The position numbers were made by a program, and so were the translations under genes. 12,454 nt of DNA from Micromonosporaceae bacterium (GTDB lineage Bacteria; Actinomycetota; Actinomycetes; Mycobacteriales; Micromonosporaceae): contig JADGHA010000074.1 of the NCBI GenBank assembly GCA_019689695.1, positions 1 to 12,454 on the forward strand. Direction: 5' to 3'. Of this stretch, positions 1 to 6,523 are shown one piece after another. Position 1 is the stretch's first letter, and each line of letters starts with the position of its first letter. The notes below the pieces were generated by a model. It did no database searches. It was not told the DNA's origin and saw only the letters and a program-made list of their open reading frames with translations.

Positions 1-74
1 GAGCTGGTGCGCACCGAGTTGTTCATCGCGGGCAGGACCCTAGTCGGGTGGGCGCGAAGGCGGGTGCGAATCTG

Positions 75-839
75 TTGTCCACGTTCGTCCTGGTCCACGG
101 CGCATGGCACGGCGGGTGGTGCTGGCAGCCGGTGGCCGCCCGCCTGGAGGCGAAGGGCCACACCACCTACCGGCCGACGCTCACCGGGCTCGGCGATCGG
201 GTCCATCTGCTCTCCCGCGAGGTCGGCCTCGCCACCCACATCGAGGACGTGGCAGCGCTGCTGCGGTTCGAGGACCTGCACGACGTCGTCCTGGTTGGAC
301 ACAGCTACGCCGGCATGGTGATCACCGGCGTCGCGGGCGAGGTGCCGGAGCGGATCGGCCGGCTGGTCTACTACGACGCGTTCGTACCGGACGACGGCGA
401 CTGCGCGCTGGACCTGCTGCCGGCGCACATCGCCGAGCACTTCGTGGCGCAGGCGAAGACCGAGGGCGATGGCTGGCTGATGCCGCGGCGACCCCTGGAA
501 CGGTTGGGGGTGCGCGACCCGCAGGCCAAGGCCTGGCTGCAGGGCCGGCTGGTGGCGCATCCCTTCGCCACGTACACCGACCGGCTGCGCCTGCGGCCCG
601 CCGCGCGCCCGGTGCCCAGCAGCTACATCTCCTGCACCGGCTGGGCCCACGCCTTCGCCGGGCAGGCGGAGAAGGCGCGCCGCCTCGGCTGGCCGGTGCA
701 GGAGATCGAGGCCGACCACGAGGCCCTCGCCACAGCGCCCGACCTGCTCGCCAGTGCCATCCTGGCGGCGGTCGACGCATCGCCCGCGTCCGGTGAGGTG
801 GCGCGACAGGACGCGACCATGGCGGAAGGTGCGGCATGA
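75..839 (+). CDS. Alpha/beta hydrolase, methylesterase / hydroxynitrile-lyase-like
   Basis: Probable cytoplasmic serine hydrolase of 254 residues, the usual size for the plant-MES/EstC-like branch of alpha/beta hydrolases, which cleave small esters or related substrates. The first strand and oxyanion loop (LVHGAWHGGWCW, residues about 6-17) and the nucleophile elbow GHSYAG (Ser77) are clear. His215, in ADHEAL, fits the catalytic histidine. The acid normally found after the beta-6 strand is not seen where expected (residues 187-192 read CTGWAH). I prefer the TTG start at 75 because it gives the family-typical N-terminus MSTFVLVHG. A GTG at 48 would add nine residues, and both have only weak ribosome binding sites. 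The stop overlaps the next start (ATGA), so it is translationally coupled to the alcohol dehydrogenase, which suggests that an ester or adduct is opened to give an alcohol. The substrate is unknown. Confidence 0.88.
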   Translation: MSTFVLVHGAWHGGWCWQPVAARLEAKGHTTYRPTLTGLGDRVHLLSREVGLATHIEDVAALLRFEDLHDVVLVGHSYAGMVITGVAGEVPERIGRLVYYDAFVPDDGDCALDLLPAHIAEHFVAQAKTEGDGWLMPRRPLERLGVRDPQAKAWLQGRLVAHPFATYTDRLRLRPAARPVPSSYISCTGWAHAFAGQAEKARRLGWPVQEIEADHEALATAPDLLASAILAAVDASPASGEVARQDATMAEGAA

Positions 840-1951
840 GGACGGTGGCGGCGGTACTCCGGGAGGCCGGCAAGCCCTGGGAGGTGACCGAGCTCGAGCT
901 CGATGAGCCACGCCGGGGGGAGGTTCGGGTCAGATTCGCCGCGTCCGGCATGTGCCACTCGGACCACCACCTGCGCACCGGCGACAGCCTGTGCCGCCTG
1001 CCGATCGTCGGCGGCCACGAAGGGGCCGGCGTCGTCGAGGCGGTCGGCCCAGAGGTCACCCGGGTCCAGGTCGGCGACCATGTCGTGTGCTCGTTCATCC
1101 CCGCCTGCGGCACGTGCCGGTACTGCGCGACCGGCCGGCAGAATCTCTGCGACCAGGGTGCGCAGATGCAGACCGGAATGCTGTCCGACGGCACCTTCCG
1201 GTTCCACGACGACGCCGGCGAGGATCTCGGCGGGTTCTGCATGCTGGGCACCTTCTCCCAGCGCGCGGTCGTCTCCCAGGCGTCCTGCGTCCGGGTCGAC
1301 AAGGACATCCCGTTCGAGGTGGCGGCGCTCGTCGGCTGCGGCGTGCCGACCGGTTGGGGCTCGGCCGTGTACGCCGCCGGCGTGTCCCCGGGGGACACCG
1401 TCGTCATCTTCGGCGCTGGCGGTGTCGGCATGAACGCGGTGCAGGGCGCGCGGTACGCGGGTGCGCGCCGGGTCGTCGTGGTCGACCCGGTGCCGTTCAA
1501 GCGGGACACCGCACTCGCGTTCGGCGCGACGGACGTGTTCGCCGACGCGCAGGAGGCGCACCAGGCCGTGGTGCGGATGACCCGGGGGCAGCTGGCCGAC
1601 CATGCGATCTGCACGGTCGGCGTGCTGGACGCGCAGGTGGTGGCGCAGGCGGCCGGGATCGTCGGCAAGGGCGGGCAGGTGACCATCACCTCGGTCGGTC
1701 GCACCGGCGACATGCACATCCAGCTCGCGGCCAACGGCGCGGTGGTGGGCTACCAGCGCCGGTTGCAAGGGCACGTCTTCGGCATGTGCAACCCGCTGTA
1801 CGACATCCCGCGGCTGCTCGGGCTCTACCGGGACGGCCAGCTGAAGCTGGACGAGCTGATCACCCGGCGGTACCGGCTGGACGAGATCAACGCCGGCTAC
1901 CAGGACCTCATCGACGGCAAGCTGATCCGCGGCGTCATCGTCCACGACTGA
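836..1951 (+). CDS. NDMA-dependent zinc alcohol dehydrogenase (Rxyl_3153-type, MDR family)
   Basis: Medium-chain zinc alcohol dehydrogenase of 371 residues, full length. Catalytic zinc ligands are Cys40 (GMCHSD), His61-Glu62 (GGHEG) and Cys168 (GCGVPTGWG). The structural zinc site is Cys91, Cys94, Cys97 and Cys105. The Rossmann motif GAGGVG is at 193-198 and Asp217 ends the second strand, favouring NAD(H). Features such as SFIPACG, RFHDDAG, GVGMNAVQGAR and the C-terminal LDELITRRYRLDEIN and IRGVIV resemble the NDMA-dependent, Rxyl_3153-like subfamily. In that family the nicotinamide is thought to stay bound and to be reoxidised by an outside acceptor, with mycofactocin the proposed natural partner. 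This family knowledge is recalled, not computed. The start overlaps the hydrolase stop by four bases, with a GGAAGG ribosome site five bases upstream. The likely role is oxidation of an alcohol to an aldehyde. No aldehyde dehydrogenase is in the window. Confidence 0.93.
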   Translation: MRTVAAVLREAGKPWEVTELELDEPRRGEVRVRFAASGMCHSDHHLRTGDSLCRLPIVGGHEGAGVVEAVGPEVTRVQVGDHVVCSFIPACGTCRYCATGRQNLCDQGAQMQTGMLSDGTFRFHDDAGEDLGGFCMLGTFSQRAVVSQASCVRVDKDIPFEVAALVGCGVPTGWGSAVYAAGVSPGDTVVIFGAGGVGMNAVQGARYAGARRVVVVDPVPFKRDTALAFGATDVFADAQEAHQAVVRMTRGQLADHAICTVGVLDAQVVAQAAGIVGKGGQVTITSVGRTGDMHIQLAANGAVVGYQRRLQGHVFGMCNPLYDIPRLLGLYRDGQLKLDELITRRYRLDEINAGYQDLIDGKLIRGVIVHD

Positions 1952-1953
1952 CC

Positions 1954-1982
1954 TGACCGGGCAGCGCCAGGTCGACCCGGCC
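1954..1982. other. Short convergent gap with weak inverted repeats
   Basis: This is the 31-bp space between the dehydrogenase stop (plus strand) and the CoA-transferase stop (minus strand). It holds two mutually exclusive 5-bp inverted repeats: ACCTG 1951-1955 with CAGGT 1968-1972, and CCGGG 1957-1961 with CCCGG 1976-1980. Either could form a small hairpin at the end of the two convergent transcripts, but there is no T-run on either strand. I regard it as at most a weak terminator. Confidence 0.2.
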
Positions 1983-3383
1983 TCACCAGCTGTCCTGCAT
2001 GACGCCGACCCGCTCGGGCACCGTGACCGGCATGTCGGTGAGGGACAGCACCTCTTCCAGGGTGAACCCCCTCGCCACCTCGTCGAGCTGGAATCCGTCG
2101 CCGTGCCTGGTCAGCAGCGCCAGGTCGGTGACGACGACGTCGACGCAGCGCGGCGCGGTCAGCGGAAGGTCGCAGCGGGCCACGAGCTTCGGGCGACCGC
2201 GCGAGTCGGTGTGCTCGAGCATGACGATCACCTGCCGCGCGCCGACCGCGAGGTCCATCGCGCCGCCGATGCCGCCGCCCACCATGCCGGGCGCCGCCCA
2301 GTTGGCCAGGTCGCCGTTGGCGCCCACCTGGTAGGCGCCGAGCACGACGGCGTCCAGCCGGCCGGACCGCGCGATCTCGAACGAGGTGACGCTGTCGAAG
2401 AAGGAGGCGCCCGGCCGTACCGTGACGAAGTACCCGCTCGCGTCGTGGACGTCAGGGTCGAACTCGGGCCCGGAGATGATGGCGCCGTAGTTGAGGATGC
2501 CGTTCTCGCTGTGCAGGACGACCGGCCGGTCCCCGACGTGGTTCGAGACCAGGTTCGGCAGCCCTGCGCCGAGGTTGACGACGGCGCCGTCGGGCAGTAG
2601 CCGGGCCGTACGGCGGGCGATCTCCGCGCGGGTGAGGGCGCGCTTGCCGAAGTACTCCCGCGCGCTGTCCGGGGGGCGGCTCGGCCGCATCGGCAGGTTC
2701 TTGACGTCCATCTGCACCACGCTGCGGACGACCCGCTGGACGAAGACGCCGGGCAGGTCGATCTCGTCCGGGCCCAGCGTGCCGACCGGCACGATCTCGT
2801 CCACCTCGGCGATCGCCACCCGCGCCGCCTTGGCGAAGCTGACGTTGAAGTTGCGGCTGCCGCCGCGGAACCGCAGGTTACCCATCCGGTCGGCCCGGTG
2901 TGCGCGGATCAGCGCGAAGTCAGTGGTGATCGCTCTTTCCAACACGTACGGCCGGCCGTCGAAGTAGCGCACGTCCTTGCCCTCGGCGATCGGCGTGCCG
3001 ACCGCGACCGGGGTGTAGAAGCCGGCCAGGCCGGCTCCGCCCGCCCTCATCCGCTCGACCAGGGTGCCCTGGGGAACCATCTCCAGCGTCATCTGCCCGG
3101 ACTTGATCTGGCGCTCGGCCTCGGAGACGACTCCGGGGCGGGCGGAGAAGCAGGTCACCAGGTGCGCGATCTGCCCACCGTCGGCGAGCAGGTGCGCGGT
3201 CGGGTACCCCGGCTGGCCGAGCCCGTTGCAGTAGACGGTCAGCCCCTTGACGCCCTTCTCGTGCAGCGCCGTCACCAGGCTGGACGGGAACCGGTGCGCG
3301 ACGCCGAAACCGGCGACGCCGATGCTGGCGCCGTCCTCGACGTCCTCGACCGCCGCGGCCGGAGTGGGGAACACCTTGTCCAT
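1983..3383 (-). CDS. Fused alpha+beta class I CoA-transferase (3-oxoacid / SCOT-like)
   Basis: Single-chain family I CoA-transferase of 466 residues that moves CoA from a donor such as succinyl-CoA or acetyl-CoA to an organic acid. The N-terminal half (about 1-225) is the alpha subunit, with GVAGFG (23-27), PQGTLVERMRAGGAG (104-118) and VPVGTLGPDEIDLPG (198-212). After a linker (about 225-244) comes the beta subunit, with NLGAGLPNLV (270-279), the catalytic glutamate Glu293 in SENG, GASFFDS, and GGAMDLAVGAR followed by EHT. Bacteria usually encode the halves as two genes (AtoD/AtoA, PcaI/PcaJ); fusion is the eukaryotic SCOT layout but also occurs in bacteria. I chose the ATG at 3383 because GGAGGG lies five bases upstream. 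The frame stays open 31 codons further to 3476, but those residues are not family-like. It is convergent with the dehydrogenase and divergent from the importer, so it has its own promoter. The substrate acid is unknown. Confidence 0.92.
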   Translation of the reverse strand: MDKVFPTPAAAVEDVEDGASIGVAGFGVAHRFPSSLVTALHEKGVKGLTVYCNGLGQPGYPTAHLLADGGQIAHLVTCFSARPGVVSEAERQIKSGQMTLEMVPQGTLVERMRAGGAGLAGFYTPVAVGTPIAEGKDVRYFDGRPYVLERAITTDFALIRAHRADRMGNLRFRGGSRNFNVSFAKAARVAIAEVDEIVPVGTLGPDEIDLPGVFVQRVVRSVVQMDVKNLPMRPSRPPDSAREYFGKRALTRAEIARRTARLLPDGAVVNLGAGLPNLVSNHVGDRPVVLHSENGILNYGAIISGPEFDPDVHDASGYFVTVRPGASFFDSVTSFEIARSGRLDAVVLGAYQVGANGDLANWAAPGMVGGGIGGAMDLAVGARQVIVMLEHTDSRGRPKLVARCDLPLTAPRCVDVVVTDLALLTRHGDGFQLDEVARGFTLEEVLSLTDMPVTVPERVGVMQDSW

Positions 3384-3388
3384 CACGG

Positions 3389-3394
3389 CCCTCC
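3389..3394 (-). promoter_or_regulatory. Ribosome binding site that decides the CoA-transferase start
   Basis: On the minus strand this reads GGAGGG, five bases before the ATG at 3383. No comparable site precedes the alternative start at 3476, so this motif supports the 466-residue form. Confidence 0.7.
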
Positions 3395-3462
3395 AGGTGG
3401 GGGAGAGCGGGTGTCGGCGAAGATCGTAGCAGAATCTGTAGACGAGTGTGTTGACAATCTCT

Positions 3463-3492
3463 TTGACGTACGGCATCCTCAGTCAGCAAGAT
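3463..3492 (+). promoter_or_regulatory. Possible sigma-70-type promoter for the ribose-type importer operon
   Basis: TTGACG at 3463-3468 and CAAGAT at 3487-3492 are separated by 18 bases and point towards the binding-protein gene. A second TTGAC-type box (TTGACA, 3451-3456) lies just upstream and has no good -10 partner. If the promoter is real, the transcript has an untranslated leader of about 170 bases before the ATG at 3669. Actinobacterial promoters are variable, so this is tentative. Confidence 0.25.
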
Positions 3493-3508
3493 CGATATTT
3501 TGGCCAGA

Positions 3509-3529
3509 CCCGTGGGTTGCACCCGCGGG
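3509..3529 (+). promoter_or_regulatory. Leader hairpin 1 (9-bp stem, 3-base loop)
   Basis: CCCGTGGGT at 3509-3517 pairs with ACCCGCGGG at 3521-3529 across the loop TGC. Eight pairs are Watson-Crick and one is a G-U wobble in RNA. No T-run follows on either strand, so a simple intrinsic terminator is unlikely. It would sit near the 5' end of the importer transcript. Confidence 0.5.
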
Positions 3530-3562
3530 CTCGGCGAGGAGCGCGAGCACCCGTTGCCGTTG

Positions 3563-3579
3563 CGCCGGCCCCGCCGGCG
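3563..3579 (+). promoter_or_regulatory. Leader hairpin 2 (7-bp GC stem, CCC loop)
   Basis: CGCCGGC at 3563-3569 pairs perfectly with GCCGGCG at 3573-3579 around a CCC loop. Such stems arise by chance in GC-rich DNA. Its place between hairpin 1 and the tandem repeat makes a folded leader plausible. Confidence 0.4.
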
Positions 3580-3611
3580 GATCACCGACCCGGTTGAGCC
3601 CGTCAGTCTCC

Positions 3612-3667
3612 TACTTCCGTCTATCGAGCACAGAGTCCGGGTACTTCCGTCTATCGAGGACAGAGTC
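3612..3667 (+). repeat. Tandem 30-bp direct repeat overlapping the ribosome binding site
   Basis: Two 26-base copies (3612-3637 and 3642-3667) beginning TACTTCCGTCTATCGAG lie exactly 30 bases apart and match at 25 of 26 positions. The single difference is C3629 versus G3659. That base turns GAGCA in copy one into the Shine-Dalgarno GAGGA (3656-3660) in copy two, eight bases before the ATG at 3669. The second copy ends one base before that start codon. The 30-base period is a multiple of three and the frame stays open, but no in-frame start precedes the repeats. I therefore read them as leader sequence, possibly a protein or RNA binding site. Confidence 0.85.
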
Positions 3668-3668
3668 G

Positions 3669-4859
3669 ATGGGTAGCCTCACGAAACGAGTGCGTAGCAC
3701 GCGAAGGTTGACGCTGTGCGCCATCACCGCGTCGGTGGTCGTGCTCTCCAGCGCCTGCACGACAACGGCGTCGGACAGCTCAGGTGCGGCGGATTCGAGC
3801 GACCGCGGGTTCCTCAGCGCCGAGGACTTCGCGACGCTGCAGGACAATGTCAAGAAGGCCACCGCGCGGCCGTCATTCGTCGCCCCGGGGCCGCCCTTCG
3901 ACGCGAGCGCGGCAAAGGGCAAGAAGGTCTTCGTCATCCCGACAGCCAGCCAGCTGCGTCAATGCGACCAGATCGCCAAGGACGTGGTCGCGCTGTCGCA
4001 GAAGGTCGGCATGACCGGCACCTACTTCCAGAACAGCGGGGGCCCGGCCGGCTGGATCCCGGGCATGCAGCAGGCCGTCAGCCAGCACTACGACGCGATA
4101 GTGCTGGTCTGCGGCATCGACCCGAACCTGATGACCCCGCAGGTGAAGGCGGCGACCCAGGCGGGCATCGCGGTCATCGACTCCGGCCTCGGCGACACCA
4201 GCGACGGCGCCAAGTCCGACCCGCTGGTCACTGCCCAGACGAACATCCCCAACGCCCAGTCGATCAGGCGCGCGATGGACGTGGCCATCCTGGACCACCG
4301 GAAGGAGCCGTTCACCGCCTTTCTCATCACCTCCAACGAGGTGCCCTCCAGTGTCGTGATGGAGAAGGCGATCCGGGACGAGTTCGCCAGGTACTGCCCG
4401 AAGTGCGTGCTCAAGTCGACCAACGTCGCGGTGCCCGACTGGGGAACGAAGATCCAGCCCGCGGTGAGCTCGGCGCTCGTCAGCGACCCGGACATCAAGG
4501 TGGTCGTCCCGATCTACGACGGGATGAGCGCGCCGACCGCCGCGGCCATCAGGGCGTCCGGCCGCACCGACCTGAAGATGTACGGCTGCTATGGCGGCAC
4601 GCCCGAGTACATCCTCCAGATGCCCAAGGGGTACCCGATGGCGACGAACATCGGACCGAGCCATCTGTGGCGGGCGTACGCGGTGGTCGACCAGATGCTG
4701 CGGGTGCTCACCGGAGCGGGAGCGGTCCCGGCAGACAAGGCGCAGGACCCGGAGCGGCTGTTCACCATGGACAACTACCAGGAGGTCACCAGCGTGCCGA
4801 ATGATGGCTTCGGCGCAGAGTTCCCCGCCGCGTACGAGAAGCTCTGGGGTCTGAGCTGA
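3669..4859 (+). CDS. Lipoprotein substrate-binding protein of a ribose-type (CUT2) ABC importer
   Basis: Extracellular, membrane-anchored binding protein of 396 residues. Residues 1-30 form a lipoprotein signal: a basic N-terminus (TKRVRSTRR), a hydrophobic stretch, then SSAC with lipidated Cys30. The lipobox is slightly unusual, with Ser at -3. A Ser/Asp-rich linker follows, then a periplasmic-binding-protein type I fold starting at KKVFVIP (about 85-91), with repeated Rossmann-like halves (YDAIVLVCGID, KVVVPIYDGMS, LKMYGCYGG). The mature part holds Cys99, Cys148, a CPKC pair (243/246) and Cys307, many for an extracellular protein. The start is fixed by GAGGA eight bases upstream and by the signal peptide. 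Ribose-type binding proteins usually take sugars, but this one is divergent and its neighbours act on acids and alcohols, so the ligand is open. ATPase and permease genes follow. Confidence 0.9.
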   Translation: MGSLTKRVRSTRRLTLCAITASVVVLSSACTTTASDSSGAADSSDRGFLSAEDFATLQDNVKKATARPSFVAPGPPFDASAAKGKKVFVIPTASQLRQCDQIAKDVVALSQKVGMTGTYFQNSGGPAGWIPGMQQAVSQHYDAIVLVCGIDPNLMTPQVKAATQAGIAVIDSGLGDTSDGAKSDPLVTAQTNIPNAQSIRRAMDVAILDHRKEPFTAFLITSNEVPSSVVMEKAIRDEFARYCPKCVLKSTNVAVPDWGTKIQPAVSSALVSDPDIKVVVPIYDGMSAPTAAAIRASGRTDLKMYGCYGGTPEYILQMPKGYPMATNIGPSHLWRAYAVVDQMLRVLTGAGAVPADKAQDPERLFTMDNYQEVTSVPNDGFGAEFPAAYEKLWGLS

Positions 4860-4879
4860 GCACGCCGTCGCAGGTCTTT

Positions 4880-4899
4880 GGGGATGCCCGGCCATCCCC
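4880..4899 (+). promoter_or_regulatory. Hairpin between binding-protein and ATPase genes
   Basis: GGGGATG (4880-4886) pairs perfectly with CATCCCC (4893-4899) around a six-base loop, 20 bases after the binding-protein stop. Hairpins at this place in importer operons often protect the upstream mRNA or reduce read-through, so that binding protein exceeds ATPase and permease. That role is inferred here. There is no T-run after it. If the ATPase starts further upstream than 4925, the hairpin lies inside its coding region instead. Confidence 0.5.
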
Positions 4900-4924
4900 T
4901 GGGTCGCGCGCGCCCGCGCTGGAG

Positions 4925-6496
4925 ATGCGCGGCATCACCATGCGGTTCGGATCGTTCTGCGCGCTCAAGGACGTCGACTTCCGCGTCGAGCGCGGCGAGA
5001 TCGTCGGGCTGCTCGGCGAGAACGGCTGCGGCAAGTCCACCCTGGTCAAGGTGCTGGCCGGGGTGAACGTGCCGGACGAGGGCGGCTCGCTGTGGCTCAG
5101 CGGCCGGCAGGTCCCGCTGCCCTTGCTCCCGGGTCAGTTCCGTGACCTCGGGCTGAGCTTCGTGCACCAGGATCTCGGCCTGGCCCGGACGCTGACCGTC
5201 GCCGAGAACCTCGTCTTCGCCGAGACGGCCAGCGCCAAGTCCCGGCGGACCATCAACTGGCGGCGGGAGGTGCGGCGGATCGAGCACCTGCTCGGCTCGT
5301 ACCGGGTCAACGTGGACCCGCAGGCACCGATCAACCAGCTGCCGCCGGTCGGGCAGGCGCTCGTGGCGATCGTCCGGGCCGCCGAGGAGCTCAAGGCGTA
5401 CCGGGAGCGCGCCGACGTGCCCCAGTCCATCCTGTTCCTCGACGAGCCGACAGTCTTCCTGCCGGAGAACGAGGTCGAGTTCCTCTTCGACCTCGTGCGG
5501 ACGATCGTCCGCGAGGGAGCCAGCGCGGTGTTCATCTCGCACGACCTCGGCGCGGTCCGGGCGCTGTGCGACCGGGCCGTGGTGCTGCGCGACGGAGAGC
5601 TGGTCGGGGAGGCGGCGATCGACGCGGTCACCGACCGGGAGCTCATCGACATGATCGTCGGGTCGGCCAGCGGCAAGCTGGTGGGCCGCGCCCACCGGCC
5701 GGCGGGCGGCACCGGCCCGGCCGCCGCGACCATGTGCGAAGTGGACGGACTCCGGGGCGGTAGGGTGCGCGGCGTCGACCTCGCCGTACGGTCGGCGGAG
5801 ATCGTCGGGATCGCCGGCCTGCTGGGTTCCGGCGCCGAGGACATCCCCTACCTCTGCTTCGGGTCCCGACGCAGCGACAGCGGCGTGCTGACCGTCGGCG
5901 GTCGCCGGCTGCGGCTGCCACGGATGCGGCCGTTCGACGCGGTCCGGGCGGGGGTGGCGCTCGTCCCCGCCGACCGCCGCCGGGACGGCATCGCCCCCAC
6001 GCTGACCGTAGCGGAGAACACCACGATCCTCGTCAACGAGCGGTACACCCGGTTCGGTCGCCTGCAGGCCCGCCGGCTGGGCGACCTCGTCCAGCGGCTG
6101 CTGGAGAAGTTCGACGTGCGGCCCCGCCGGCCCGACGCCCGCCTGGGCGAGCTCAGCGGCGGCAACCAGCAGCGGGTGGTCCTGGCCAAGTGGCTGGAGA
6201 TCGACCCGCGGCTGCTGTTGCTGCACGAGCCGACCCAGGGCGTGGACATCGCTGCCCGGGCCGAGATCTACCGCCTGGTCCGGGAGGCCGCCGCGGGTGG
6301 CATGGCCACGCTCTGGGTGTCCAGCGACTTCGAGGAGCTGGCGACGGTCTGCGACCGGGTGCTGGTGATGGCCGACGGCGTGGTGCGCGCCGAGCTCACC
6401 GGCGACGAGGTGCGCGAGGACGCGATCAGCGCGGCCGTCTACTACTACTCGACCACGGCGGCCTCGGTGCTGTCGGATCCGGGCGGCCACGAATGA
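4925..6496 (+). CDS. Double-domain ATPase of the ribose-type (CUT2) ABC importer
   Basis: Cytoplasmic ATPase of 523 residues with two fused nucleotide-binding domains, as in RbsA. Domain 1 has Walker A GENGCGKST (31-39), Q-loop Gln82, Walker B with Asp173-Glu174 (FLDEPT) and His206 (SHD). Its signature is degenerate (LPPVGQALVAIVRA, about 139-152). Domain 2 has a degraded Walker A (GLLGSGAED, 298-306), an intact signature LSGGNQQR (410-417), Walker B HEPTQGVD (434-441) and Ser in place of the H-loop His (VSSDFEE). That asymmetry is typical of ribose-type ATPases. The ATG at 4925 has GGAG directly against it, too close to serve. The frame is open upstream, and a CTG at 4856 overlaps the previous stop and would add 23 residues ending PALE, which would complete the first strand. 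The true start is therefore uncertain. The permease follows 27 bases later. Confidence 0.92.
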   Translation: MRGITMRFGSFCALKDVDFRVERGEIVGLLGENGCGKSTLVKVLAGVNVPDEGGSLWLSGRQVPLPLLPGQFRDLGLSFVHQDLGLARTLTVAENLVFAETASAKSRRTINWRREVRRIEHLLGSYRVNVDPQAPINQLPPVGQALVAIVRAAEELKAYRERADVPQSILFLDEPTVFLPENEVEFLFDLVRTIVREGASAVFISHDLGAVRALCDRAVVLRDGELVGEAAIDAVTDRELIDMIVGSASGKLVGRAHRPAGGTGPAAATMCEVDGLRGGRVRGVDLAVRSAEIVGIAGLLGSGAEDIPYLCFGSRRSDSGVLTVGGRRLRLPRMRPFDAVRAGVALVPADRRRDGIAPTLTVAENTTILVNERYTRFGRLQARRLGDLVQRLLEKFDVRPRRPDARLGELSGGNQQRVVLAKWLEIDPRLLLLHEPTQGVDIAARAEIYRLVREAAAGGMATLWVSSDFEELATVCDRVLVMADGVVRAELTGDEVREDAISAAVYYYSTTAASVLSDPGGHE

Positions 6497-6523
6497 AGGG
6501 GCAAGGACTGAAGGGGACCAGAG

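Noticed and set aside
1983..3383. IpdAB-like ring-opening hydrolase rather than CoA-transferase
   Set aside because: The steroid ring-opening relatives lack the catalytic glutamate. Here SENG with Glu293 is intact and the SCOT-type GGAMD region is present.
3612..3667. CRISPR array
   Set aside because: There are only two copies, with four bases between them instead of a unique spacer, and no cas genes.
2898..3668. In-frame extension upstream of the first binding-protein start
   Set aside because: The frame is open only because it runs antisense to the CoA-transferase. There is no start with a ribosome site between 3476 and 3668, and the signal peptide begins at the ATG at 3669.
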